Shown: positions 11,008 through 23,826, counted from the stretch's first letter. The stretch is DNA of 64,000 nucleotides from Centroberyx gerrardi (GCF_048128805.1 NC_136010.1:20921480-20985479); one strand, 5' to 3'. Notes: a model not told the origin generated them from the sequence alone. Numbers and translations: made by a program.

Positions 11008-11712
11008 ACTGTTCTATAAGGAAGTGCTGTCGTAGAGATGAAAACGGGCAACAAATGGATCAAACTAACGATTTGCTCACGATTTGGAGGTCGACACAGA
11101 TATAAAGGTGTTGTTATACAATGAAAGACTACGCGTTAAACGACACATTACCAGTAGGGACAATGAAAAGTGAAAGAAAAACCACGCATTGCTCTTCGCG
11201 CTTTTCACGTGACAACTCGTTCCTTGGTCTGATCCGCTTCTACTGCGCAGACTCCAGCCGGTCCACCCGGATTGAGGCTCGTGAGGAAGAATACCGGAAA
11301 TACGACGATTGTGCCTTCAAAGTAAAAGAAAATGTTAAAAATCTGGTAGCTTGATAAAAAGAATAAGTATTGTCTACAGACCAGGTGCAGACCATAGTTA
11401 AAAATACTAAGCTGTCCACTTGGCTGACTTGACACCAGGAACGGGAGCTCCTATTGTATCGTCTTTAGGAAAAATTGTCCCACTCAAATAAGTGTTTTAT
11501 TTTGAATGTTAAGACCGGATGTTTTATTTTTTTAGTCTGTATGGCTTGACACTCTGGTCAAGAAAGCTCATGGACATGGAATAACTACATGTATACACGT
11601 TAGATAATAAATATTTCTTTGTAGACAAAGGGTTATTCGTCGGACACAGTTAGACCGCCAGGGCAACCTAGGTGGCACCCATCTATCTACAGACTTACAC
11701 GGATTAAAGAAC
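11008..11712. promoter_or_regulatory. Shared divergent promoter region of cptp and ints11
   Basis: The two start codons face away from each other 705 bases apart. The core holds motifs typical of TATA-less housekeeping promoters. These are the palindromic E-box TCACGTGA at 11205-11212, an NRF1-like half site TGCGCA near 11244-11249, and an ETS-type CCGGAAAT at 11294-11301. Whether one element drives both genes is inferred from the geometry. Open frames in this stretch look incidental. Confidence 0.5.
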
Positions 11713-14700
11713 ATGCCTGAAATAAAAGTAACACCACTGGGTGAGTACAGTTGCTAGCTAGCTAGCATCAACAAAGCTAGTTAACGCCAACAATTAGAGA
11801 AGATAATTTTAACGTTATGCATTCACCATGTGCCTGTTTCAACCTTAATAACTTTTGCATATTCTGTTATCGGGGTCGAAAGCAGCGTGGATGTTCCGTC
11901 CTGTACTACTTTGCTGTTTTGTTTTTAGTGGTCATACTTGTGCATCCACAATGTTTTAGTGTGCCTTCCCACAACTTTCTTGCTCTCTCTCCAAGGTGCT
12001 GGACAGGATGTCGGCCGCAGCTGCATCCTGGTCTCCATTGGAGGCAAGAATATTATGCTTGATTGTGGGATGCACATGGGATTCAATGATGATGTAAGTA
12101 AAGTAGCTTGCTGTTCAAGACAAGAAACGATACCCAGTATGTCAAGGTTTGCTCATATTGTGCGATGCGCAAGTTATTTGCATATTGCCTTACCTGTATG
12201 AGCTCCTTATGTGGTGGCCCTATCCGGGGTGCAGCTCTATTGGTTCTCCCTAAAGAGAATATTTTGCAGTTTAATCCCTACTGATGGCAAGTCTGTATTG
12301 TCATTCCAGAGACGTTTCCCAGACTTCTCTTATATAACCCAGAATGGCCGTCTGACAGAGTTCTTGGACTGTGTGATCATCAGGTTTGTCATCTGAATAG
12401 CTAGTATCTGCCATTTGTATCTCACTGACCTCAAGAAAAGAAACATAATCTTCCAGTGGCTCTACATAGTTACACTTGTTCCTTTCCTAGCCATTTCCAC
12501 TTGGACCATTGTGGCGCTCTGCCCTACATGAGTGAGATGGTGGGCTACGATGGACCCATCTACATGACCCATCCCACCAAGGCCATCTGTCCCATTTTGC
12601 TGGAAGACTTCCGGAAGATCACTGTCGACAAAAAGGGCGAAACCAACTTCTTCACTTCACAAATGATCAAGGATTGCATGAAGAAAGTGATACCTTTGAA
12701 CCTCCACCAAACTGTCCAGGTGCGATGCTGATATTTTGATGTGCCCAGATATCCATCCACTAATAATGTCTGCACCAGCTGCTCGTCTCGTTTGATGGCA
12801 AATAAAGTTGTTTCTGTTGTGCTGATGGCAGGTGGATGATGAGCTGGAGATCAAGGCGTACTATGCAGGCCACGTTCTGGGAGCTGCTATGGTGCACATC
12901 AAAGTGGGATCAGAGTCTGTGGTCTACACCGTGAGTATAAACAAGTCTGGACTGTTTCTCAATCAGTGAATTTGACAACCCTTGTCTTAGAATAATGCCA
13001 GCTCTCTTTTCATTTTTAGGGAGATTATAACATGACACCAGACAGACATTTAGGGTAAGTGGTATTTATCTAGTGATACACCGCTGGAGCCTATACCTAT
13101 GTACAGTCTCTTAAGCCTTCTGCTGCATGTCCTGTGTTATATTTCCATAGGGCTGCATGGATTGATAAGTGTCGGCCAGACATCCTCATCTCAGAGTCCA
13201 CATACGCCACCACCATCCGTGACTCAAAGAGATGCAGGGAGAGGGACTTCCTGAAGAAAGTCCACGAGACCGTAGAACGGGGAGGAAAGGTAAGAACTAC
13301 ACATAGTTGAATATATTGAGATGAAGGACAGAGGGTTGTTTTTTTTTTGTCATTTTGTGAGGTATCATGGAGAGAATTTTAATAATTGAACTTAAGTGTT
13401 TATTTTCTCATTTATTTGTTGCATTCTTCTTATCTTCTGTTCTCAGGTTCTCATTCCAGTTTTTGCCCTGGGAAGAGCACAGGAGCTCTGTATCCTATTG
13501 GAAACATTTTGGTAGGGTTGGTCTTAAATTTAAAAAGAAAATACACCCTAAACAAAATTCATGTTATTTCTACATCCAGTCTATGTTTGTGAACGTGAAC
13601 AAGTCTCTCCCAAAGCTGGGAACAAGGGAGCAAAGATTGTTTTGATAATGTCAATGAGAGACAAATACTTTTGAACTGACAGTGACTTGTGGAAACAGTG
13701 ACAGGTCCCTGTCTGGGTGATATGAAGTATAAGCTCATTTTAAAGTTCATAATTGTTAGCATTCCAATGAAATAGAGTTCATTTGGATGGAATCTCTCAA
13801 ATTAACATTTTGTGACATTTTGTGGCATATAGTCTCCAGCTATTAATGGGCAAGAGGTTTTTCATATTTACAAATACTGAACTGTGTAATATTTAAGAAA
13901 TAACACAGTAAATCTGTTTTAGGGTGGGTTTTTGTTTTTAATGTAATGCTTACAAAGTCAATTTAGTGTGGAAAGATTGCACACAATTACAATCTATAAG
14001 GTCACAAGTTGTCTGGCTTCAGAGTACAAATACAAAATACTTTTTGAAATAGGTGTAGTCATTTTATTAAGCTTGATAGAAACATGTCAGTATATGGACT
14101 TTTTGTCTTAAGTGGTGTCTCATTGGACAAATACTAACAGCCTGCCTCTCATTCCACAGGGAGAGAATGAACCTAAAGGCCCCAATCTACTTCTCCACTG
14201 GCCTGACAGAGAAAGCTAATCACTACTACAAGCTTTTCATCACATGGACCAACCAGAAGATTCGCAAAACCTTTGTACAGAGAAACATGTTTGAATTCAA
14301 GCATATCAAGGCCTTTGATCGCTCCTATGCAGATAATCCTGGACCAATGGTGAGCTTTTTTTTTCTCTAAAGAGTGCATATTTAAAAACTTTAAGCTTAA
14401 GATTGATGACTCAAATAGCAGTGAACTAATATGTAAACACTTTTAGGTGGTGTTTGCCACACCAGGTATGCTGCACGCTGGCCAGTCTTTACAGATCTTC
14501 AAGAAATGGGCTGGCAATGACAAGAACATGGTGAGTCTCATTAGGAAATGCAAGAGATTTAAGATAACAATACTTCAAGTGTAACCTGATCTTCTTGTGC
14601 TAGGTAATCATGCCTGGGTATTGTGTGCAAGGAACAATTGGCCACAAGATCCTGAATGGGCAGAGGAAACTGGAGATGGAGGGGAGAGCAACGGTAAGCC

Positions 14701-17700
14701 AAAAACAATTATTTATTTTCATGAATGTGTATACATTCATGTGGTTTATGGGATCATACAGTACTTTATGGCCTGAATAAATGCTTACATCTCAGCGGGT
14801 AAAGTCACATATTATGTACTTGCAACTCATGAATTCTGTCACATCATCCCCTCTCTCTCCCATCTTCCCTGTCACTGTATTCTATCTGATAATGCAGAAG
14901 TGCTTAAAAAATAACATAAAAAAGGAATTCATCCATGTGAAAAACGACATCAGGCTTGGTTACTGACTTTCTTAGTTTTTCTGTGATTCTTACAGTTGGA
15001 TGTGAAGCTTCAGGTGGAGTACATGTCCTTCAGTGCCCACGCAGATGCCAAGGGCATCATGCAGCTCATCCGTATGGCAGAGCCGCGCAACATGCTGCTG
15101 GTACATGGGGAGGCGGTGAAGATGGAGTTCCTCAAGGGCAAGATCGAACAGGAGTTCAGTAAGTGCAACTCCAGCCACAGTCGCCTGTTTGCTGTTTTCT
15201 CCCATCTGCTGGTTTAGACACAATTCCAAACCAGACTTGTTTACCACACATCTGCAGTATCTAGCTTAGTAAAAGTAATTGGGTTCTTTGGTGCTATGAT
15301 ATGCACGCTCACAGTAGGACGTCTGCAGTCTTGTTAGTGCCTGTGTCTTTCTGAATGGCAGGCATAAACTGCTACATGCCAGCCAACGGAGAGACAGTGA
15401 CTATGTCCACGAACCCCAGCGTGCCAGTGGATATCTCACTCAACCTGCTCAAGAGGGAGATGGCTCTCGGAGGTATGTTCTGCTGGCAGTTTAGAAACCC
15501 CAGAAATGTGTCTCTTTCATATACAGCCCTGGGTATAATGACAATAAAGGGCACATCCGCATAAAGTCTGTCCTTGTTGATGATGGCTTTGAACAGGGTT
15601 ACTACACAGTTTCAATAAAAAATTCCCTCCCTTTTTCCAGACCTAAATTTTTTGTTTCGAGTTGAAGATTTAGGTTGGTGTTCAGTGGGATTTACACTGT
15701 TAATAATCTTACCCCTATACTGACTATGCCATACGACTCTACAAATGAAGATTTTTCTTCTCAGCAACAAATATCAGAATATGTGAGATGATGAGGCTCT
15801 AAAACCACAGAAAAATATGTAGTTATATGTCTATCAGGACAGTACAACAGTGTTTTTCCATGTGTTTGTCTGTTTTTCAATTTATTTGTTTATTTTTTTT
15901 AGGGCCTCTGCCTGATCCAAAGAAACCTCGCACCATGCACGGAACCCTGATCATGAAAGAAAATGTAAGTTTGCCGGTATATGCATGAACGTATGTATGC
16001 TTTGACATGTGCACAAAAAAACACTATGCATTAAATAATACTGTGTATGTCAGTCCAATAAAAAAAAAAATCTATTCTATTATGCTTTTGTGAGCCTTTC
16101 ATAGATGAGCTGAAGATGCCTGTAAGTTTAAGTGCTGCAGTCTCAGGTTATTATGATTGACAGATAATGTATTCTCTCCCCTTCCCCTGAACAGAGTCTG
16201 AGGCTGGTGTCTCCGGAGCAGGCCCTGAAGGAGCTGGGCCTCAACGAACATCAGTTACGCTTCACCTGCCGCGTGCAGCTCCAGGACCCCCACAGCGACC
16301 CCGACACACTCCACAGAATCTACACACACCTCAAGAGGTGAGAGGAGAGGGGCCAACATCTACCAAACGCGTACATTATTTCACAGAAACACACAACTTC
16401 CAAAGAATATTTCACATCTACACCATCTCCCTACCTTCCTCCCAAATAACGTCTCCCTTGCTTCTGCCTTCCGCCTCTAGTAGTCCATTTCAAATGAGGA
16501 ATTGGAATTGGAATTTTTGTAATTTGAAAAAACCTACAGGAAACAGAATTGGAATTGAATTGGAATTTCAGGAAGTTGAATTTAATTCACTGAAGTTCTG
16601 TGAAATTCCATGTTTGTTTTTTTTACACATATCTGAGATTGCATGTAGTGTTATATATTATCAATACTGAATATCATAAAATGTTAAAAGTTACCTTTCA
16701 GTTGGTGTTTGATGCATAACATGTAATCGTAATACATACATTATGATTGAATATATTTGATTTGTATAACTGTCTTGTATTTGATTCTTAATGTTTGATT
16801 TATAATGTTTAGCGCAAGACAACCTCTCTTAGAAGTGGAATTTCATGGAATTAATGGAATTCAATTCCATTTACTGTCATTCCAATTCAGTTCCAATTCT
16901 GTTTCCTTAGAGCTGGGTGCAATTCCATTTCCAACTCCTGGAATTGAATTGGAATTTACCATGCATTCTCAATTCAATTCATGAATGGCCCCGACCCTGC
17001 TAGAGACATAGGAATATTTGTTATTTCTCTTGTCTGGGCACTGTGGCTTTGACGCTTGTATTCCTTGCTGTCGGTTGCTCCTAATGTTGCAGGTCTTTGA
17101 GTTAAAGCTTATTACTTTTGCACTCATTGTAAGTCACTCTGGATAGGAGTGTCAGCTTAATGCCTAGGATTTAATGTGAAAGTTGCATTTCCATGACACT
17201 TCCATTTCTGTTCCATTTCTGTCAAGTAATCCAAGGTGATTTCTGTAGGCTTTATGCTTTTACATCCTCACATTGGAAATAATTCCTTGCTTTTGCGCTG
17301 CCTGTTTATGTTTCAGTGTGTTAAAAGGTTACACCATCCAGCACCTCCCTGACGGCACAGTCATGGTGGAGTCTATAGTCATCAAAGTGTCGTCCTCAGC
17401 TGAAGACACCAACACCAAGGTTCTGCTGCTTTCCTGGAGTTATCAGGTAAAACATCCTAGTGTATCGCAGTGTTAATTTTACAGTGGCATCTTAAGTGCC
17501 ATCTAAAACAAAGTGAGAACAAGTTGAAAGCAGGGGGAGGGGAAATTTTGATCTGTTGAATTTGTGCACTGTGCAACGGAGGGAAAATTCTGTGGTTTGA
17601 CGTGTAAACACACCGCTCAGTGAGCAGTTGTGTGTGACGCATATCAACCAATCTGAGATGTACTGTAAGACATGTAGGGTGTGCTGCTGAACATAAAAGA

Positions 17701-19587
17701 CCTAATGACTTTCTAACTGTAACCATATTAGGTGATCATATCACTGTGACATGTAATAATATTTCTGCTTCCGTGTCGTATCTTTTCAAGTTCCCTAACA
17801 AAGTGTCAGATAAACCCAATTATTACTAAATGTAAACCAAAGGTATCACATATAGTCTTTGTTGGGCAGATTATTTCAACCATCTGTTCTGATTATCAGT
17901 TATTTTTCCTAATCAGGTACTCTCAGCCAAAAACTGAAAGTAATCAGTTGCTTAGTTATTTTAAGATGAGCTGATGAGGACATTTTGTGTCTGTATGATG
18001 AATATTTATGGTGCAGAAATCTAGATTGATTATGTTTATTCTATACCAATGTCTGATGTAGGTTAGCATGAAAAAAATATCTTTCACAAAGCTTGGCAAG
18101 AATATTAGACTGCTCCTCAGAGAAAACCCCTCACCATACAGTACAAAGCACAAAACCACTGCACCATTCTCATTTGTTTAAGGTCATACAGTCAAAATAG
18201 GTCATCTTGCCCTATGCGCTGCTAAACTGCTTTAAGGTGTTTTATTGATGCCTAGTAGGTTTTTTTAAGCGCTTCTGTGTTTTGGATTAGGCGTATGTTG
18301 TCCCTTTTTTGGGGGCTAAGTTGTGCACATCATGTTTAGCTGTCAGTTGACCGATCCGGTCTGGGATTGACCAGCATTGCGATTATTGGCTGTCAATCGA
18401 CCAATCTCGATTGGGATTGGCCGTGTTGTAGGCAAATGGTTTGTTGTTGTTGGCTTTTGGCTGGGAATTAGTAAGACGAAAGTTTCTGGTAGACTGTAGT
18501 TTGGTGCAGTTTTAAATGTCAGTGTTATGGCGACGATACAATAAATAAACATTCAATAACATTGATAATGATGGTCGTCTTGTACAATACACTAGTATAT
18601 TTATATTTTATTTTGTTTTATTTTTATAGACTTCACTGCCATCAAGAAAAACTGATGTCATAGTAGAGTCAAGTATTTTTATCTATTCCCTTTCTTTTAT
18701 CACTTTTCAACATCACTTCTTATCTATTTTGGGCTGTGTGTGTGACGTGTGTGTACGTATGTGTGGCAGCCAAATTGGTAGCTATGGGTATATTTTAAGA
18801 TCTATCTATGGTGTACACACACACTAGCTGCAGCTGTTGGTTACCCACTTCGTCTGGCCCGCAGCGGTGTCCCCCTTTTTTTTGTGCACATCTTGCTATT
18901 TTTAAGTACGACATTTACAGTGGTGAGCTTAAATCAATATATGATATGATACATTATATCCTTTTTTCACAATTTAAACATTTGAATCATCAAATGAATG
19001 ATTTATTGAAATAATTCTATTTATCCATTATTTAATGAGGTAAGTAAGTTAAATGCAATTACCTATTTACAATGACAACCTGGTAATATATGAAATACAG
19101 TGGTTATCAAAACAAAAGGTACTCATTTCTGATAATGTATTAAAATTGAATGAAACTGGGGAAAAAAAGGTATTATTTAAGATTTTAATTTCAGGCCTCA
19201 AGGCAATAAAAAGTACAAAAAAAACATGAAAGACAGTCAGTATAATCTGAAATTGAACAGTAATCTCTGAGAGAGGAACTGAGATAACACATTAAAAATG
19301 TGTATCCTGATCTGATTACTTAGATTTTATAATCTGGTTACATAATTCAAGGATTACAGTTATTACTCAACACTGCACTTTCTGCACATACTTTCTGCAC
19401 ATACTGATACAAATTTCAGTGAATGATTGCAAGTGTTACATGAGTAAAAGTGCAAATAAGATGCTTTGTGTTTTCTCCCAATGCTTATTTTTTGACTTTC
19501 TGGTCTGGTTTCTTTTATCAGGATGAAGACCTGGGCAGCTTCCTTTCAACGCTGCTGAAGAAAGGGCTTCCATCTGGATTGTGCTGA
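11713..19587 (+). CDS. ints11: Integrator complex subunit 11 (catalytic endonuclease), complete, 17 coding exons
   Basis: INTS11 (CPSF3L) is the metallo-beta-lactamase/beta-CASP endonuclease of Integrator. It cleaves snRNA 3' ends and attenuates promoter-proximal Pol II transcripts in the nucleus, paired with INTS9. Exons: 11713-11740, 11996-12093, 12310-12383, 12491-12719, 12832-12930, 13020-13054, 13151-13289, 13447-13511, 14160-14349, 14447-14530, 14604-14693, 14996-15158, 15362-15472, 15903-15964, 16195-16337, 17317-17446, 19522-19587. They total 1806 bases, 601 aa (human 600), with every phase consistent. Visible features are the HFHLDH metal motif at 68-73, GDYN, the catalytic Glu203 in SESTYAT, and the beta-CASP blocks ([39 protein letters not shown]). 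A C-terminal INTS9-binding region ends in [15 protein letters not shown]. Introns are mostly short. The two longest hold a foldback repeat (16475-17005) and about 2 kb without recognisable features. Confidence 0.97.
16475..17005. mobile_element. Foldback/MITE-like element rich in GGAATT, in an ints11 intron
   Basis: The two halves are inverted copies. GAAACAGAATTGGA near 16539 on the plus strand is matched by the reverse complement near 16893-16906. GAAATTCCATG near 16599 is matched by CATGGAATT-type sequence near 16845. The ends share CTCTAG (16475-16480) and CTAGAG (17000-17005). There is no coding capacity, and the 110-codon open frame at 16338-16670 is incidental. It is followed near 17120-17175 by 'cattgtaagtcactctggat', a motif common in fish repeats. 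Confidence 0.7.
18339..18424. repeat. Two-copy imperfect tandem repeat, about 50-bp period
   Basis: GCTGTCAGTTGACCGATC (from 18339) recurs as GCTGTCAATCGACCAATC (from 18389), each followed by TGGGATTG. It lies in the last intron of ints11. I see no function. Confidence 0.6.
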
Positions 19588-19960
19588 AATCTCAAGTGAT
19601 CCAACCCTCAACTATGTGTAAAGTTAAAGGGAAAATTCACACTAAAATTCTCATAATGTCATTCTTATCATCTTGGATTTATTAATGTGAACAACTCCCT
19701 CCCTTCAAGATTTTGATCTGTAAATATCATCAAGCAATATTTTCTGGTTCTGCTCCATTTTATAGTGGTCATAGTGATTGAAAAATGTCCCCATATTCCT
19801 TGAAATTCAGCCTGGATACTGTCCACAGTGAATGTCCCATTCTTGTGTTTTTTTCCAGTCCATCCCGACTCATTCATAAACAAGTCTAGACTGAACTGCC
19901 CAAGATCAGAGGAATAAGAAATTATTTTCCCCCTTTATTCTGTTGTATAAAGCCAACTTG

Positions 19961-19966
19961 AATAAA
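19961..19966 (+). terminator. ints11 poly(A) signal
   Basis: Canonical AATAAA 374 bases after the ints11 stop codon, followed by a T-rich run (agtcttttttgttttatt). Confidence 0.7.
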
Positions 19967-19992
19967 CTCTTTTATAGAAAAGTCTTTTTTGT

Positions 19993-19998
19993 TTTATT
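19993..19998 (-). terminator. Likely poly(A) signal of the GPCR gene
   Basis: AATAAA on the minus strand, 120 bases past the GPCR stop codon. It lies almost opposite the ints11 signal. Confidence 0.55.
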
Positions 19999-20118
19999 AC
20001 TTTTGCTGATACAAATGACATGGATTCCCTTGTAATCCTGTGAGATGGAAGCAAATATTAAGCTATATTTACATAGGCATGTGCCATCTTGTCCTTTCCT
20101 GGTACCTCCCAGATTGAC

Positions 20119-21084
20119 CTAGCTCATTGCGATGCTGTAAACTCCCCTGGTCCTCCTGATCCTTCTCCACCGCCACCTGACCGTGAAGTGCTTCCATTTG
20201 CAGTGGCTGGTGGTGACGTAGTACAGCAGGGGGTCCAGGCACGTGTTGAGGGTGACCAGGGCCATGGTGACCCGCCTGGCATCGTAGATGGCGTTGGTGC
20301 AGCGGCACGACCGGATCACCCCCAGGTGCCGAAGCAGGTGCAGCAGGTACACCACATGGTAGGGCACGAAGCAGAGCACGGTGATGGCCAGGATGGTGCA
20401 AATCACCCTCACGGCTCGCTGGGCCGTTTTAGTCTTTATCGCCGAAATGCGCCTGGCAGCCAGCGGGTAACACACCAGGATGAACCCGGAGGGCAGCAGA
20501 GAGCCAAAAACCAGGCCCAGCACGCTGAACGGTGCCATACGCCTGTCCCACTCGTGCCGGGCGAAATTTTCAAAGCAGCTGTGGGAGCCGTTGATGTGAT
20601 TGGTCTCCAGAGGGCCCATGAGGATAAAGCCCAGTATGGCCGCTCCAAAGACGACCCACAGTGCCACGCTCACCACAGCGGAGCAGCAGTAGGTCCGCAG
20701 CCGCAGGTAGCTGTGCGGATGTACGGTGGCTACGTAGCGATCCACACAGATGCAGGTCATGAAACAGATGCTCATGTAGATGTTGGCCAGGAACAGAGTC
20801 CCCGTGACGCGGCAGGCCATGTCTCCGAACACCCAGTTGTTTTTGTTGACGTGGTAGTGAATGCGAAAGGGCAGGGTGCAGAGGATGGCTGTGTCCGCCA
20901 GAGCCAGATTGATGATGTAGACATTGAAGGAGGTGCGGGGAGTGATCTTGAAGATGAAGACGTAGAGGGCAGCCAGGTTACCCGGGAGGCCCAGAACCAA
21001 GGCCAGGCTGTAGACGGCTGGGAACAGCTGGTACTGGTACTCAGCTGGTGAGATAGTGCAGTTGAGATGGACCGTGTTCATCAT
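20119..21084 (-). CDS. Class A G protein-coupled receptor, P2Y/lysophospholipid-receptor-like, single coding exon
   Basis: This is a 321-residue plasma-membrane receptor with seven hydrophobic segments. N-terminal NCT at residue 8 and NGS in extracellular loop 2 are N-glycosylation sequons. Diagnostic motifs are GLPGN in TM1, NLALADTAIL in TM2, WVFGDMACR before TM3, CVDRYVATVHP (DRY) at the end of TM3, and a loop-2 cysteine in SHSCFENF. TM6 carries CFVPYH, and TM7 has LNTCLDPLLYY, the DPxxYY variant of NPxxY seen in the P2Y/LPA delta branch. TLPFRIHYH and CFENF resemble LPAR4/LPAR6, and 'ALYVFIF' fits the same group. I cannot fix the orthologue or ligand from sequence alone, so the symbol is left empty. 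The tail is short, basic and without a lipid-anchor cysteine. The start is the first of two Met codons. Coding DNA is noticeably GC-rich against its flanks. Confidence 0.93.
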   Translation of the reverse strand: MMNTVHLNCTISPAEYQYQLFPAVYSLALVLGLPGNLAALYVFIFKITPRTSFNVYIINLALADTAILCTLPFRIHYHVNKNNWVFGDMACRVTGTLFLANIYMSICFMTCICVDRYVATVHPHSYLRLRTYCCSAVVSVALWVVFGAAILGFILMGPLETNHINGSHSCFENFARHEWDRRMAPFSVLGLVFGSLLPSGFILVCYPLAARRISAIKTKTAQRAVRVICTILAITVLCFVPYHVVYLLHLLRHLGVIRSCRCTNAIYDARRVTMALVTLNTCLDPLLYYVTTSHCKWKHFTVRWRWRRIRRTRGVYSIAMS

Positions 21085-23400
21085 GTCAGATTAGTGGGGA
21101 CAGTCCAGTGTTTTGTGGATGTAGAAGAATAGTCGAACTCCTTGGGTTGATCCTCGGCGAGCCACGTTGCATTGCAGACTGGACCAGGAAATGTGTCTTC
21201 TGATTTGTAATCTCTCACTTTGTTACAGAAAGCTGTAGCAAAACAAACATTATTCACATTTAGATTTATTCACTGTTACTTTCTTCTTACATAAATCATA
21301 TTTTTATGCCAAGAACTACATCTGAATTATTTATTTTTCTACCAATGTGGGGGAGATATTTACACGTGTTTGGAAACCATGCAAAACATGGGTTTTTTTA
21401 CAGGGATTTTTAGAAACAAGTTTGAATATCTTGAAACTGAATACGGCAGAACCTCCACTAGTATCAAGAAATTGACGCTTTATTCAAGAGGATTCTTGAA
21501 ACAATTGAAAGTATTTCACCCCAAAGTGATTTATTACTTTTCATAACAGAGTAGGCTGACACAAAAGTGGAAGTAGACTATGTGTGAAGAGCGTTTGAAG
21601 AGAACTTTACTTACCAAGTTGCTTAGTTGCTCCCTCGCCTGATACCCAAATGCAGATGGGTGAAATGCATAGGAGACGAGCGAGATAATACTGTGAAATC
21701 GTTGATACAACTCCCATTTATACTGAAGATCGTGTTGATCTTCAGAGTTCTGTTCCTGTTTCAGTGTAGGTGGTTTAAGAACAGGAAACCATAGTGCAAG
21801 AAAAGATGCACGGCCTGTTTTTAGGGTTCAACCACCCACTCACTGCAGTCTGTCAGGTATGTGATGAGTGTGTGGATGGTTTGAGGGCTGGCTGTGGGTT
21901 TAATGTATCAGAATTACACAAACTGTAACTTAACAACATAGGTTGAATTTGAAGTTCTGTCTTATATTAGGGCTTAAGTGTTTACTATACTATGTTGAAT
22001 CTGGTAATTGGTTTAAAGAATATAGCCATTTGATTGGGTAGATTTTCCTTAACAAATGTTACTTTAGTAACATTTAGTGCTCTCCTGATCAAGAACATGG
22101 CATTTCCCATACAATATATGATTGCTTGTTGATTCAAATAATGCTACTGAAAATTGAAGGGCTTTTCCACACTAGATGGCGCCAAGAACATATGATGACA
22201 AAATGGACTAGGTGCATAAAGATGGCAGTGTCCTGAGTTGAGTATAACTGTAATTTAGAAACACTGCTCACAAATGTATGCTTTAAGCACCATCTTATTG
22301 GTGAAACAGAAGGTTTTTAGTACAGCATTTTAGTATTTAAAACCTTTACAGCAAATGTTCAGATTATATTGAACCACTCTGGTTTGTGATCTGAATCAGC
22401 AGGCGTTAGGATAATACTGAGTCATGTATATAAAATGACCACAAGATGAAAACAGTTGTACAGTTCATCACCACTTCCACTCTACAAAGTACACAATACA
22501 CACATATTAAGGTGACATTTTTCACATTTTTGGCAGATTAATCATAACTGGAGCACAAGATTTTACAATGCAAATATGTCATATATCTTTATCGTTGCTA
22601 AATGATCACTGAATATATTAATTTATGCAATCATCAGCCAACATATGGCAATATACTTGAAATGAAATATCTAAATATCTTGCGTCTTTGCTGAAAGTAC
22701 ATGGTGAAATAGGTATTCAGTTGGGATATCTCCATCACCACAGTGAGTACCTTGATATAACATGATGTGGGCAGAGACAGTAGGTAGGTGGACTCTGGCT
22801 GAGAGCGGGATGAGTGGTAACTGGGACGTCACAGTATCAGAGACGCCGACTTCAACAGCCAGCAGCTCCCATGCTCGTCTGCAGGATTCCCTCATCCTGC
22901 CTCTCTCAGCACTGAGCCATCGCCTAGCAACGGCAGCCTCTCAGTGCTGCTCAGTATCTAGTCCAGCCGTACCCAAGAGGAGGCTGCCTCGTTCAGACAC
23001 ACTCCGCCACAGACACGAGGCACGAGGCACGAGGCACTCCCTCCTACAGATCTTTTGTTTCTGGTCATTTGATGTTAACTGTATCCCATGATGTCTAAAA
23101 GCATCATATGTTGGATTTGATTCTTGCCGTGAAAAGCCGCAAGACGAACAGGAGATGGCAAGATAAAGGATGAGAACAGTCGCCTTAATCAAACTCAAAA
23201 ATATTTTGCGAGACGATAAACAAAGGGAGAAAAAAATGAATGACTACATTGAGGTGGAGAAATCAATCACAAAAGGTATTAGGCATGAAACACACATAAC
23301 CAAGACATGCAGCTATCACCTGCTTGTGCTCACTATGATCCATACACTGAGGTTATGATAAAGTTCATATAGTTCACCAACTGTATCCATGCTCAGTTGA

Positions 23401-23404
<4 letters not shown>

Positions 23405-23435
<31 letters not shown>
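23405..23435. repeat. (TG)n microsatellite
   Basis: About 15 uninterrupted TG units in intergenic DNA. The open frames across it are repeat artefacts. Confidence 0.9.
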
Positions 23436-23436
<1 letters not shown>

Positions 23437-23826
23437 GTGATTCAGGGGGGCGGGGACTGAGCAAGCCTGCAGCTTGTCTTGCCCTACTTTTCCCTAAAAC
23501 AAAGTGCATAGAAGAACAAACATTCACCTTCATTGGCCGTACCTGTTCTGATACCAGAACTGTTGAAATGAACAAAATATCCCGGCAGAGACAACAGGCA
23601 TGTGAGGTGTTTCAGATGAAAGCCAGGTCTACACAGTAAAGCACTCACCGTCTCTTGTTTGTTGGTTAACCCTTCTCTCTAGGTAATCAGCTTAGGATCA
23701 TCCTCACTCATCTTGCAGAGCAGCAACTTGCATTATTGATAAGCCCTTCCTTCAACTAATTGTTGTAATTCCCTTTCTGAATAACTCTGCACTTCTCATT
23801 TAAGTTAAACATTGAATGGAACAAGT

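Larger units (their letters stand above)
19588..20118. other. Convergent 3' UTRs of ints11 (+) and the GPCR gene (-)
   Basis: AATAAA at 19961-19966 serves ints11. TTTATT at 19993-19998 is AATAAA on the minus strand and probably serves the GPCR gene. The signals face each other 26 bases apart, so the mature 3' ends should meet or overlap. No coding sequence is supported here. Confidence 0.6.

Noticed and set aside
20089-21051. A 320-codon open frame on the plus strand opposite the GPCR gene
   Set aside because: It is the antisense shadow of a GC-rich, intronless receptor gene. Its translation is low-complexity (rich in Q, G, H, D), has no domain, and the minus strand encodes a clear seven-helix receptor.
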